Shown one piece after another: positions 1 to 8,034 of a DNA stretch of 64,000 nt. The position numbers and the translations under genes were made by a program. Position 1 is the first letter of the stretch. Each line of letters starts with the position of its first letter. This DNA is from JAGNZR01 sp051652785 (GTDB lineage: Bacteria; Fusobacteriota; Fusobacteriia; Fusobacteriales; Fusobacteriaceae), in assembly GCA_051652785.1 (NCBI GenBank), contig JBOFUX010000052.1, positions 25,649 through 89,648 on the forward strand, in the 5' to 3' direction. The notes under the pieces were generated by a model. It searched no databases. It was not told the origin of the DNA and saw nothing but the letters and a program-made list of their open reading frames with translations.

Positions 1-1569
1 ATGAAAATTAAAGTAGAAAAGAATAGAAAAGGTATTAATAAAAATAATGTTTGTATATACACACCTGAAATTATATCTGAACTTATGGTAAATTTAGCTT
101 TAGAAAAATATTTTGGGAAGCTGATAAATAAAAAAAAATTAGAGTCATTAAAAGTTGCAGATTTATCTTGTGGTGAAGGTTCTTTTCTTTTAGTTTTATT
201 GGACAACCTTTTAAATAAATCATTAGAGTTATATGGAGTGGCAAAATACAATGAGAACTGGATAACAGGTTATGATATAGATAAATACGCCCTTTTAGTA
301 TTGAAAGATAAAGCAAAATTAATTTTAAAAAAATATGGAATATTATTTGAAACTTGCAATTTAAATTTATATTTAAGTGATTCTTTATTGTTAAAAAAAA
401 AAGAAATTTATGATATAATATTTGGAAATCCACCTTACTTAGGTGAAAAAAATAATAAAGATAAATTTAGAAAAATAAGAGAGACAGAGTTTGGTCAGAA
501 GTATTATGAAGCTAAAATGGACTATTTATATTTTTTTATAGAAAAAGGTATTGAGTTATTAAAAGAAGGTGGTATACTTAGTTACTTAACAACTAATTAT
601 TGGTTTATGGCAGATTCTGCAATAAAATTAAGAAAAGTTATAAAAGATGAGGGGCAATTAATAAGAATAGACAATATGAATTGTTCTGTATTTAAAGATG
701 CACCAGGGCAACATAATGCAATTTTTATGTGGAAAAAAAAAATAATTAAAACTCATTTAAAAACTGAAGTTAATCAAAATGAAGAAAAATTTTATATTCC
801 TCTTGATTCTCTTTATGATAGGTTTGGAAAGATCTCTTTAGCTTCTAAAGAAGAAAGAGAGTTTAGAGAGAAAATTTTGAAAAAGAAAACCCATGATTTA
901 AGCGAACTTTTTTATATTAATCAGGGCATAGTAACTGGTTGTGATAAGGCTTTTATAACTCTAGAATTAAATGAAGAACTTAAAAAATACTCATATCCAC
1001 TATATAAAAATAAAGATATAAATAAATATAGTGTGAAAGAAAAAAATGATTTTTGGATTATTTATCCTGAAAAAACAAATGAATTCTATAATAAAGCTGA
1101 GAAATATCTTCTCCCTTTTAAAAAACAATTAGAAAATAAGAGGGATGTTAAAAGTGGAAAGAAATTTTGGTGGGAGCTTCAATGGCCGAGAAAAAAAGCT
1201 GTGTTTCAAGAACCTAAAATTATTGTGAGGCAGAGGTGTAAAACCAATCTTTTTGCATATACAGAAAAAGATTTTTTCGGAAGTGCTGATATCTATTATT
1301 TAACAAGGAAAAACAAAGAAATAGATATATTTTATCTTTTAGCATATTTAAATTCAGAAAGTTTTTTAAAATGGTATAAATATAATGGGAAATATAAAGG
1401 GGGAAATTTTGAATTTTATTCTACACCTCTAAAGACAGTTCCCATTATTTATCCTAAAAATGAAAATGAGATAGCTTTTATTTCAGAATTATCAAAATTG
1501 CAAATAGAAAACTTTTCTGAAAAAATACAAAAAAAAATAAATTTATATTTTAAAAATATTTATAAATAA
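1..1569 (+). CDS. N6-adenine DNA methyltransferase, Eco57I/TaqI-like
   Basis: Predicted to transfer a methyl group from S-adenosylmethionine to N6 of adenine in DNA. Motif I (ADLSCGEGSF, residues 53-62) is the cofactor loop and NPPY (143-146) is the amino-methylase catalytic motif. The order motif I then NPPY, followed by a long C-terminal half resembling a TaqI-type target-recognition domain, fits the gamma/type IIG class. No nuclease motif is visible in the 522 residues and no restriction gene lies downstream. The ATG is the first base of the window, so its ribosome site cannot be seen and the gene could extend upstream; the N-terminal YTP motif before motif I is usual for the family and suggests the start is nearly complete. 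It may be solitary or paired with a gene outside the window. The recognition sequence cannot be predicted. Confidence 0.85.
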   Translation: MKIKVEKNRKGINKNNVCIYTPEIISELMVNLALEKYFGKLINKKKLESLKVADLSCGEGSFLLVLLDNLLNKSLELYGVAKYNENWITGYDIDKYALLVLKDKAKLILKKYGILFETCNLNLYLSDSLLLKKKEIYDIIFGNPPYLGEKNNKDKFRKIRETEFGQKYYEAKMDYLYFFIEKGIELLKEGGILSYLTTNYWFMADSAIKLRKVIKDEGQLIRIDNMNCSVFKDAPGQHNAIFMWKKKIIKTHLKTEVNQNEEKFYIPLDSLYDRFGKISLASKEEREFREKILKKKTHDLSELFYINQGIVTGCDKAFITLELNEELKKYSYPLYKNKDINKYSVKEKNDFWIIYPEKTNEFYNKAEKYLLPFKKQLENKRDVKSGKKFWWELQWPRKKAVFQEPKIIVRQRCKTNLFAYTEKDFFGSADIYYLTRKNKEIDIFYLLAYLNSESFLKWYKYNGKYKGGNFEFYSTPLKTVPIIYPKNENEIAFISELSKLQIENFSEKIQKKINLYFKNIYK

Positions 1570-1592
1570 TACTATGTACATAAGGAGCTAAT

Positions 1593-2657
1593 ATGAAAAA
1601 AGAGAAAAAAAGAACTAAAAAAATAGGATTACCACCAGGAACTGTTATTTATACAGGTAATAAATCAGAAGAAAAAATTTCAATAAATTACTATACTTAT
1701 AATAAAATAGAAGTAGATAAAATTGAAATTGAAGATATGGAAACTCTTGAAAAATTAAATTATGATAAAGATAAGACAAACTGGTTAAATGTAGATGGTG
1801 TTCATGATATTGGAGTTATAGAAAAAATAGGAGCTAAATTTAATATAGATAATTTTATATTAGAAGATATTGTAAGTATTAATCAGCGTCCAAAAGTAGA
1901 AGAGAGAGAAAATTATATATATATTGTTGTAAGAATGATGAGGTTTGATAAAGAGAAAAAAAAGATAATCTCTGAGCAGCTTTCACTTGTTTTATCAGAA
2001 GAGTATTTAATAACATTTCAAGAAGAAAAAGGGGATGTTTTTGATCCTATTAGAAAAAGAATAGAATCTTGTGGAAAAATATGTAAAAAAAATAATGATT
2101 ATTTAGCCTACGCTATTTTAGATTCAATTGTAGATAATTATTTTTTAGTTTTAGATTCTATTGAATTAGAAATAGATGAGTTAGAAGGACGAATTATCCA
2201 TACTGCAGTAAAAGCAGATTTAGAAAAAATAATAGAACTTAAACAAGAGTTTAATATTATAAAAAGGGCTATGTTACCAATTCGAGAAATAATGAAAAAA
2301 CTTCAACATGATAGAGGAATTGAAATTTTTAAAGAAAATATGACAATGTGTCTAAACGATATTCAAGATCACGCTATTATTATTCATGATACTGTTGAAA
2401 ATATGAGTAATAGAGTAACTAGTTTATTAGATATATATCATTCTACAGTAAACAGCACTATGAATGATATAATGAAAGTTTTAACTATTGTATCTACTAT
2501 TTTTGTTCCACTTACATTTTTAGCGGGAATTTATGGAATGAACTTTGAAAACTTACCTGGATTATCATGGAAAGATGGATATTATGCTCTTTTGTTAGTG
2601 ATGGTAGTATTAACTGTATTTATGTTGTATTTTTTTAGAAAGAAAAAATGGCTTTAA
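1593..2657 (+). CDS. corA: CorA family magnesium/cobalt transporter
   Basis: Inner-membrane divalent cation channel for Mg2+ (Co2+, Ni2+). The 354-residue protein has the family layout: a large acidic/helical cytoplasmic domain (about 1-290), then two C-terminal membrane helices separated by the diagnostic GMN motif (residues 315-317, in YGMNFENLPG). The basic C-terminal tail RKKKW is also typical. The start has a good ribosome site (AAGGAG) about 7 bases upstream. The gene follows the methylase by 23 bases, so the two may be co-transcribed, although nothing links them functionally. CorA proteins are gated by bound Mg2+ in the cytoplasmic domain; no leader regulation is visible in the short upstream gap. 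Confidence 0.95.
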   Translation: MKKEKKRTKKIGLPPGTVIYTGNKSEEKISINYYTYNKIEVDKIEIEDMETLEKLNYDKDKTNWLNVDGVHDIGVIEKIGAKFNIDNFILEDIVSINQRPKVEERENYIYIVVRMMRFDKEKKKIISEQLSLVLSEEYLITFQEEKGDVFDPIRKRIESCGKICKKNNDYLAYAILDSIVDNYFLVLDSIELEIDELEGRIIHTAVKADLEKIIELKQEFNIIKRAMLPIREIMKKLQHDRGIEIFKENMTMCLNDIQDHAIIIHDTVENMSNRVTSLLDIYHSTVNSTMNDIMKVLTIVSTIFVPLTFLAGIYGMNFENLPGLSWKDGYYALLLVMVVLTVFMLYFFRKKKWL

Positions 2658-2692
2658 TTTAGTTTTTATTTTATTATTTTAGGGGGATGAAT

Positions 2693-3400
2693 ATGTTTTT
2701 TAATTTTTTTAAAAAGAAAAGTGTAGATGAAGAGATGGAACTAAAAATAATTTCATTTGAAAAAAAGCTTTCATTAAAAAGTGAAGAATTAGAAAATTTA
2801 TTAAAAGAGAAAAAAAAAATAGAAGTAGAATTAACTGAAGAGAAGATAAGTCAAAAAATAAATCAAAAACAAACTGAAATTATTGAGAAAAATTTACGAG
2901 ATTTAAAAAAAGAAAATGAATATTTAAAGGAAAAAACTGAAAATAAAGAAATTTTTTCACAATTTAAAATAAAATATAAAATTTCAGTGGAGAGATTTTA
3001 TCACAGTAGTAAATATGAAGAGGTAGTAAAAGAATTAAAAGGGTTAAATATTCAATATATAGATAGTTTGAAAATTGAGGACTTTGATTATATTAATAGA
3101 AAAATTAAAAATTATGAAGATGCTAAAAAATTGTTCTTATCTTATAAAAAAGGAAATGAAGAATTTGAAATGAAGCTAATTTCGGTTAAAGGGGAAAGAA
3201 TTAATAGAGTATACAGTAGATTTAGAAAATTTAATGGTTATTTAGCAGAAAATTTTTTAGAATTTATGGATGACATTGAACATGTTGATTTTTATGAACT
3301 TTTAGACGATTCATTTAAAGAAGAGCATATAAAAGAATTAATTGAAAAAAAAGAAAATTATTTTGAAGAATTCTTAATTAAAAAAACTAATGAAGTCTAA
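2693..3400 (+). CDS. hypothetical coiled-coil protein
   Basis: I do not recognise a family. The N-terminal half (about residues 10-85) is rich in Lys, Glu and Leu with heptad spacing and should form a long coiled coil; the C-terminal half is mixed helix with aromatic residues. There is no signal peptide or membrane segment, although the first residues (MFFNFFKKK) could lie on a membrane surface. Start choice: an ATG at 2687 touches the AGGGGG ribosome site, whereas the ATG at 2693 sits 6 bases behind it and is preferred. It lies 35 bases after corA and 30 before coaBC in the same direction, so it is probably co-transcribed with them. Confidence 0.6.
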   Translation: MFFNFFKKKSVDEEMELKIISFEKKLSLKSEELENLLKEKKKIEVELTEEKISQKINQKQTEIIEKNLRDLKKENEYLKEKTENKEIFSQFKIKYKISVERFYHSSKYEEVVKELKGLNIQYIDSLKIEDFDYINRKIKNYEDAKKLFLSYKKGNEEFEMKLISVKGERINRVYSRFRKFNGYLAENFLEFMDDIEHVDFYELLDDSFKEEHIKELIEKKENYFEEFLIKKTNEV

Positions 3401-3430
3401 TGATGTTGATAAAGATACTGGGGAGTAAAA

Positions 3431-4609
3431 ATGAAAAAAAAAATTCTTTTAGGAGTAACTGGGGGAATAGCAGCTTATAAATCTGCTAATATAGTATCTC
3501 AATTTAGAAAAAAAGGTTATGATATTAAGGTTATTATGACTAAAAATGCAACTGAAATAATAACTCCTTTAACACTTGAAACTCTTTCAAGAAACAAAGT
3601 TTATGTTGATATGTGGGATAAAAATAAAGCTTTCGAAGTTGAGCATATAGAATTAGCAACATGGGCTGACATTGTTTTAATAGCTCCAGCTACATACAAT
3701 ATAGTAGGCAAAGTAGCAAGTGGTATATGTGATGATATGTTAACAACTGTTATAGCTGCTACAGAAAAAAAAGTTTATTTTGCTCTTGCAATGAACCATA
3801 GAATGTATACAAATCCTATTTTAGAAAAAAATATAATAGAGTTAAAAAAATACGGTTATAACTTTATAGAAGCAGATGAGGGATTTTTAGCTTGTAATGT
3901 GAATGAAAAGGGGAGATTAAAAAAAGAAGAGGACATAATTGAAATAATTGAAGAAGCTCTTTTGGAAAGACCCCAAATATTGAAAGGAAAAAAAATATTA
4001 ATTACTGCTAGTAGAACAGAGGAACCACTTGATCCTATTAGATACATCTCCAACTTATCCAGTGGAAAAATGGGATATAGTTTAGCTTCTGCTTGTGTTA
4101 AATTAGGCGGTGAAGTTACTCTTATAACTGGTCCTTCTAATCTTGTAGTCCCAAGTAATTTAAAAAAAATTATAAAAGTAAGAACTGCTCTTGAGATGTA
4201 TACCGCTACTTTAAATGAGTTTTCTGAAATGGATATTGCAATAGCCTGTGCAGCTGTTGGAGACTATAGACCTCAATTTTACTCATTGGAAAAAATAAAG
4301 AAAAAAAATGATGATTTAATTGTTAATTTAGAAAGAAATCCAGATATACTTTTCACAATGGGAGAACAGAAAAAAAATCAAATTTTAATTGGTTTTGCAG
4401 CAGAAACAGAAAATATAAGAGAAAATGCTTTTGAAAAATTAAAAAGAAAAAATTTAGATGCAATTGTTGCAAATCATGCTTTTGCAATGCAAAAAAATTT
4501 AAATAGTGTTAATATTCTAATGAAAAATGGGGAAGAATTTTTTATTGAAGAAAAAATTAAAGATGAATTAGCTTTTGATATTTTAAGCAAAATTTTTATG
4601 AATATATAG
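3431..4609 (+). CDS. coaBC: bifunctional phosphopantothenoylcysteine decarboxylase / phosphopantothenate-cysteine ligase
   Basis: Catalyses two consecutive coenzyme A steps: ligation of cysteine to 4'-phosphopantothenate (CoaB, C-terminal half) and FMN-dependent decarboxylation to 4'-phosphopantetheine (CoaC, N-terminal half). CoaC features: flavin-binding GVTGGIAAYKS (residues 8-18), catalytic His72 (EHIELATWAD), substrate motif MNHRMYTNP (121-129) and active-site Cys155 (GFLACN). CoaB features: the LDPIRYISNLSSGKMG junction and the later NPDIL motif. At 392 residues it is the normal fused length. The start follows GGGGAG by 6 bases. It is apparently the last gene of a run from corA; the next gene has its own promoter. 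Confidence 0.96.
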   Translation: MKKKILLGVTGGIAAYKSANIVSQFRKKGYDIKVIMTKNATEIITPLTLETLSRNKVYVDMWDKNKAFEVEHIELATWADIVLIAPATYNIVGKVASGICDDMLTTVIAATEKKVYFALAMNHRMYTNPILEKNIIELKKYGYNFIEADEGFLACNVNEKGRLKKEEDIIEIIEEALLERPQILKGKKILITASRTEEPLDPIRYISNLSSGKMGYSLASACVKLGGEVTLITGPSNLVVPSNLKKIIKVRTALEMYTATLNEFSEMDIAIACAAVGDYRPQFYSLEKIKKKNDDLIVNLERNPDILFTMGEQKKNQILIGFAAETENIRENAFEKLKRKNLDAIVANHAFAMQKNLNSVNILMKNGEEFFIEEKIKDELAFDILSKIFMNI

Positions 4610-4636
4610 TTTAAATATATTAATAATCCAAAAATA

Positions 4637-4668
4637 TTGACAAAAAAAAATATATATGATAGTATAAA
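4637..4668 (+). promoter_or_regulatory. sigma70-type promoter of the asnA leader
   Basis: TTGACA at 4637-4642 is a perfect -35 box. The -10 is either TAGTAT at 4660-4665 (17-base spacer) or the better-matching TATAAA at 4663-4668 (20-base spacer). It lies about 35-40 bases upstream of the leader peptide start, so the leader would be near the 5' end of the transcript. Confidence 0.6.
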
Positions 4669-4704
4669 TGAATTAAAAATACTAAGAATAAAGGAGATAA
4701 AGTT

Positions 4705-4830
4705 ATGAGAATTAATAATAATAATAATTTAAATAATAATAATAATAATAATAATTATAATTGTTTTAATTATAATTATTTTCTTATGCTTGAATCTTTT
4801 ATATTTGGTATGTTTTTAGAGAAACTATAA
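4705..4830 (+). CDS. asparagine-rich leader peptide of asnA
   Basis: A 41-codon reading frame starting at ATG 4705, with AAGGAG at 4691-4696 giving an 8-base spacer, and ending TAA at 4828-4830. Sixteen of its 41 residues are Asn, all AAT codons: five in a row (residues 4-8), one Leu, eight in a row (10-17), then three more alternating with Tyr, Cys and Phe. It lies upstream of the asparagine synthetase gene and directly before two alternative hairpins and an intrinsic terminator. This matches the logic of amino-acid operon leader peptides (his, thr, leu, trp), in which ribosome stalling at codons for the end product prevents termination. The peptide itself probably has no function. The role is inferred from arrangement; the frame, codons and ribosome site are seen directly. 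Confidence 0.85.
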   Translation: MRINNNNNLNNNNNNNNYNCFNYNYFLMLESFIFGMFLEKL

Positions 4831-4863
4831 TTTGACTATAACAAAATATAGTTAAATATCTCT
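4818..4863 (+). promoter_or_regulatory. alternative RNA pairings (antiterminator versus pre-terminator hairpin)
   Basis: TATAGTT at 4847-4853 can pair in two exclusive ways. (a) With AACTATA at 4823-4829, which overlaps the leader stop codon; this pairing continues, after a 5-base bulge, as AGAGA 4818-4822 with TCTCT 4859-4863, occupying the base of the terminator 5' arm. (b) With the second copy GACTATA at 4834-4840, in a hairpin 4831-4840/4847-4856 that leaves the terminator free. A ribosome stalled on the Asn codons would leave 4818-4829 open and favour (a); a ribosome at the stop codon would cover it and favour termination. Complementarity is read from sequence; the mechanism is inferred. 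Confidence 0.65.
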
Positions 4864-4900
4864 CATTAGCTTATCGATTATAAGCCAATGAGAGTTTTTT
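4860..4900 (+). terminator. intrinsic terminator (attenuator) before asnA
   Basis: CTCTCATT-A-GCTTAT (4860-4874) pairs with ATAAGC-C-AATGAGAG (4880-4894): 14 base pairs with one A-C mismatch and a 5-base loop, followed directly by six T. It lies 32 bases before the asnA ATG and after the leader stop codon, the position of an amino-acid operon attenuator. Confidence 0.9.
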
Positions 4901-4931
4901 AATTAAATAAAAATAAAAGGATGTGGTAGAA

Positions 4932-5915
4932 ATGTTGTATTCTTCAAAGTTAGGAGTTATAGAAACAGAAAAGGCAATAAAAGAATTAAAGGATTATTTT
5001 GAAAAAAATTTAGCAGAAAAATTGAATTTATCAAGAGTTTCTGCTCCTCTTTTTGTAGCACCAGAAAGCGGATTAAATGATAACTTAAATGGCATTGAAA
5101 GAGCAGTTTCTTTTGATTTAAAAACAGGAGAAATAGCAGAAATAGTTCATTCTTTAGCAAAATGGAAACGGATGGCACTTTATAAATATGGGTTTAAAAT
5201 TGAAGAAGGATTATATACTGATATGAATGCAATAAGAAGAGATGAAGATTTAGATGCAATTCATTCTTATTATGTTGATCAATGGGATTGGGAAAAAATT
5301 ATTGAAAAAAAAGATAGAAATATTGAAACATTAAAAAAAATTGTTAATAAAATTTATTTAACATTAAAAGAAACTGAAGATTATATTAGAAATTTATATC
5401 CTATACTTGAAAAAAAATTACCTTTAGAAATAACTTTTGTAACATCTCAAGAATTAGAAGATCTTTATCCTAGCTTATCTCCAAAAGATAGGGAACATGC
5501 TCATTGTAAAGCTCACGGTGCAATCTTTATAATTGGAATTGGGACAACTCTTACTTCAGGAAATAAACATGATGGAAGAGCACCGGATTATGACGATTGG
5601 ACTCTAAATGGAGATATATTAGTTTGGTATGAACCTTTAAAAATAGGATTGGAACTTTCTTCAATGGGGATAAGAGTAGATGAAATATCATTGGAAAAAC
5701 AGTTAGTTTTATCTGATGCTTTAGATAGAAAAAAATTGGACTATCATAGAAAACTTTTATTAGGGGAGTTACCATATACTCTTGGTGGTGGAATAGGTCA
5801 ATCAAGATTATGCATGTTTTTTCTAGATAAATTACATATAGGAGAAGTTCAATCTTCAATTTGGACTCCAGAAATACTAAAAGAATGTGAAGAAAAAAAT
5901 ATCATAATTTTGTAA
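4932..5915 (+). CDS. asnA: aspartate-ammonia ligase (asparagine synthetase A)
   Basis: Makes asparagine from aspartate, ammonia and ATP (AMP-forming), a class II tRNA-synthetase-like enzyme. Recognisable family blocks include VHSLAKWKR, EGLYTDMNAIRRDED, YVDQWDWE, HDGRAPDYDDW, LNGDILVW, ELSSMGIRVD and the C-terminal GGGIGQSRLCMFFL. At 327 residues it is close to the usual 330. The GTG at 4923 is nearly on top of the AAAGGA ribosome site, so ATG 4932 is preferred. The gene stands alone between the leader attenuator and its own terminator. Expression is probably controlled by asparagine supply through the upstream leader peptide. Confidence 0.97.
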   Translation: MLYSSKLGVIETEKAIKELKDYFEKNLAEKLNLSRVSAPLFVAPESGLNDNLNGIERAVSFDLKTGEIAEIVHSLAKWKRMALYKYGFKIEEGLYTDMNAIRRDEDLDAIHSYYVDQWDWEKIIEKKDRNIETLKKIVNKIYLTLKETEDYIRNLYPILEKKLPLEITFVTSQELEDLYPSLSPKDREHAHCKAHGAIFIIGIGTTLTSGNKHDGRAPDYDDWTLNGDILVWYEPLKIGLELSSMGIRVDEISLEKQLVLSDALDRKKLDYHRKLLLGELPYTLGGGIGQSRLCMFFLDKLHIGEVQSSIWTPEILKECEEKNIIIL

Positions 5916-5945
5916 ATCAAAATACTAAAAATATTAAATATAAAA

Positions 5946-5981
5946 AAATAAGACTATGAATATAATCAGTCTTATTTTTTT
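5946..5981 (+). terminator. intrinsic terminator after asnA
   Basis: AAATAAGACT (5946-5955) pairs with AGTCTTATTT (5968-5977) across a 12-base loop, followed by a T run. It closes the asnA transcript 30 bases after its stop codon. Confidence 0.8.
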
Positions 5982-6057
5982 ATTTATATAACAAATATTT
6001 TTTAATAAATTAATTGTTGTAACAAATAAGTAGTTCTAAGATAATTGTAAATTATTT

Positions 6058-6321
6058 TCAGTTATAAATAGCTATATTTTCAATTAATTTAACAATAACT
6101 TCCACAGCCTTATTCATAAATTCAATAGGAATGTATTCAAATTTACCATGAAAATTATGACCTCCTGTAAAAATATTAGGGCATGGTAAGTTCATATAAA
6201 AAAGCCTTGCTTCATCTATTCCACCTCTAATTGGAATAATAATAGGAGTAAGACCTACATTTAACATAGATTTTTGAGCAATATTAATTATATTCATAAC
6301 AGGTTCTATTTTTTCTCCCTT
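6058..6321 (-). pseudogene. pepT: 3' remnant of peptidase T (pepT)
   Basis: The frame ending at 6058 encodes only the last 85-90 residues of a tripeptide aminopeptidase T, recognisable from PIRGGIDEAR, LPCPNIFTGGHNFHGK and the C-terminal KAVEVIVKLIEN. In intact PepT (about 410 residues) these belong to the zinc-binding C-terminal portion. Homology can be followed upstream of the first ATG (6297) for a few codons (KGEKIEPV) and then stops, with no adequately spaced ribosome site, so the 5' three quarters is gone. The usual RGGTDGA reads RGGIDEA, which would also harm the metal/substrate region. The break falls just before the promoter of the MATE gene, suggesting a deletion. Non-functional as a peptidase. 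Confidence 0.85.
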
Positions 6322-6382
6322 ATTATTTTATTTTTATGATACAATATTGAAAGATTAAAAAAAAATAATTTGGAGAAATAAA

Positions 6383-7744
6383 ATGAAAAATAATTTAGTA
6401 AAAGATAATTTAGTAAAAGATAATGTATGGAGGCTGATGATTAAATATGGTATCCCTTCTATTTTAACTATGTGGATATTTTCTTTTTATACAATTGTAG
6501 ATGGTTTTTTTATTAGTAAATATATAGGAAGGAATGGATTAGCAGCAGTAAATATAGTTATGCCTTTTATTAATTTCTCTTTTGCAGTAGGAATAATGAT
6601 TGCAGTAGGAGGCGCAACTATTGTAGGAATAAAATTAGGAGAAAAAAAAAATATAGAAGCTTCAAGAATATTTAGTTTATCAGTTCAATTATTAGCTATT
6701 TTTGGAGTCTTTCTTTCAGTGTTGGGAGTATTTTTTTCAGAAATTTTTGTTAAATTTTTAGGAGCTAATTCAGTAATTTTAGAAGATTCTAAAACATATC
6801 TTTTTTATATCTCATTTTTTATTGTTACTTACTTATTAGGGTATGGTTTAGAAATTTTTATAAGAGTAGATGGAAGCCCGAGTTATTCTTTAGTTTGTAT
6901 AATTATTGGAGGAATTGTAAATATATTCTTAGATTATTTTTTTATAGGAGTTTTTAATTGGGGAATTAAAGGGGCAGCTTTAGCAACAGGAATAGGACAA
7001 ATGAGCACATTATTACCTCTTATTTATTATCTGAAATATAAAAATAAAAAATTGTTATTTTCAAGAACTAAATTAAAATTAAAAGATTCTTTTCAATTAA
7101 TGTATAACGGTTCTTCTGAATTTTTAGCGGAAATAACAACTGGAATAGTTATAATGTCTTTTAATATTAACATTATAAATACTATTGGGGAAATTGGCGT
7201 GTCTGTTTTTGGAGTAATAAGTTATTTTTCTACTCTTATTACTATGACTATGATAGGTTTTTCTCAGGGAATACAACCGATTATAAGCTATAATCATGGT
7301 GCTAAGGAAAATAAAAGAATTATATCTGTTTTAAAAATTTCTATGTCTGTAATTTTATTATTAGGTTTTTTCTTCTATATTTCTATTAATTATTATTCTT
7401 ATAAAATAGTTTCTATTTTTTTAAAAAATAATACTGATTTAATAAAATTAACTGAGAATGCTATTAAATATTTCAGTTTTACTTATCTATTAATGGGAAT
7501 AAATATATTTATAGGAGCATATTTTACTGCTATCGAAAAATCATTTATCTCAAGTTTTTTAAGTATTTTACGAGGTCTTATTTTTATAAATTTATTTTTA
7601 TATTTTTTACCAAAATGGTTTGGTTTAAATGGTCTTTGGTTTTCTGCTTCATTAAATGAAATAGTTACTGCTATCTTTTCAATATTTATTTTTTCTTATT
7701 TTGTAATGAAAGAGAATAGAAAAAAAGAAATTAATGAAAAATAA
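6383..7744 (+). CDS. MATE family efflux transporter
   Basis: A 453-residue, 12-helix cation-coupled exporter of the multidrug and toxin extrusion type, closest in appearance to the MepA/DinF-like branch (N-terminal IKYGIPSILTMWIFSFYTIVDGFFI). Two six-helix halves are visible; charged Asp/Asn residues in helix 1 (VDGFF) are typical of ion coupling. Substrate unknown: drugs, dyes or metabolites are possible. The N-terminus holds a tandem NLVKD-NLVKD duplication encoded by two identical 15-base units (6392-6421), probably harmless in the cytoplasmic tail. TTTGGAGAA lies 7 bases before the ATG. A TGATACAAT-like extended -10 lies at about 6336-6344. Monocistronic. Confidence 0.88.
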   Translation: MKNNLVKDNLVKDNVWRLMIKYGIPSILTMWIFSFYTIVDGFFISKYIGRNGLAAVNIVMPFINFSFAVGIMIAVGGATIVGIKLGEKKNIEASRIFSLSVQLLAIFGVFLSVLGVFFSEIFVKFLGANSVILEDSKTYLFYISFFIVTYLLGYGLEIFIRVDGSPSYSLVCIIIGGIVNIFLDYFFIGVFNWGIKGAALATGIGQMSTLLPLIYYLKYKNKKLLFSRTKLKLKDSFQLMYNGSSEFLAEITTGIVIMSFNINIINTIGEIGVSVFGVISYFSTLITMTMIGFSQGIQPIISYNHGAKENKRIISVLKISMSVILLLGFFFYISINYYSYKIVSIFLKNNTDLIKLTENAIKYFSFTYLLMGINIFIGAYFTAIEKSFISSFLSILRGLIFINLFLYFLPKWFGLNGLWFSASLNEIVTAIFSIFIFSYFVMKENRKKEINEK

Positions 7745-7765
7745 AAAATGTTAATGAAAAATAAA
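7731..7765 (+). repeat. 15-bp direct repeat at the end of the MATE gene
   Basis: TTAATGAAAAATAAA occurs at 7731-7745 and again at 7751-7765 (period 20). The first copy contains the MATE stop codon, so the second looks like a tandem copy of the gene end. Confidence 0.7.
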
Positions 7766-7768
7766 TGA

Positions 7769-7800
7769 TTGACAAGCTTTAAAATTTGATGTAGTATATT
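7769..7800 (+). promoter_or_regulatory. promoter of tRNA-Leu
   Basis: TTGACA at 7769-7774 with TAGTAT at 7792-7797 (17-base spacer) or TATATT at 7795-7800. The layout is like that of the asnA leader promoter. The tRNA begins at 7818. Confidence 0.65.
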
Positions 7801-7817
7801 TTACGTAAGATAAAAAA

Positions 7818-7903
7818 GCCTGGGTGGCGAAATGGTAAACGCAGTAGACTCAAAATCTATCGGTGGTAACACCTTGGGGGTTCAAGTCCCCCCCTAGGCA
7901 CCA
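7818..7903 (+). tRNA. tRNA-Leu (CAA)
   Basis: Class II tRNA. Acceptor GCCTGGG (7818-7824) pairs with CCTAGGC (7893-7899), followed by A and an encoded CCA. The anticodon loop is CTCAAAA, giving anticodon CAA (reads UUG). The variable arm is long (GGTG-gtaa-CACC) as required for leucine, and the T arm is GGGGG-TTCAAGT-CCCCC. All elements of a functional tRNA are present. Confidence 0.95.
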
Positions 7904-7952
7904 AAAAAATATTTTTAAATATAAAAATTATTATAAAATTTTTAATATAAAA

Positions 7953-7997
7953 AAATCCAAATTAGAAAAGCCTAGGCAATTTAATTTGGATTTTTTT
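7953..7997 (+). terminator. terminator after tRNA-Leu
   Basis: AAATCCAAATTA (7953-7964) pairs with TAATTTGGATTT (7982-7993), followed by more T. It also faces the convergent gene ending at 8035. Confidence 0.75.
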
Positions 7998-8034
7998 ATT
8001 AATAATTTTTTTTATTTACAACTAGTAATAGAGC

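Noticed and set aside
83..433. Open frame opposite the methylase
   Set aside because: Antisense to a gene with clear family motifs; no ribosome site or recognisable protein.
4714..4776. The AAT run upstream of asnA as a simple trinucleotide microsatellite
   Set aside because: It is in frame behind a good ribosome site, interrupted in a coding-compatible way, ends in a proper stop and sits before an attenuator and an asparagine gene; a leader peptide explains it better.
4669..4900. A T-box riboswitch for asparagine upstream of asnA
   Set aside because: The leader is too short and I find no T-box consensus or specifier hairpin; the Asn-rich reading frame accounts for amino acid sensing.
5551..5859. 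Open frame opposite asnA
   Set aside because: Low-complexity translation on the reverse strand of a conserved enzyme.
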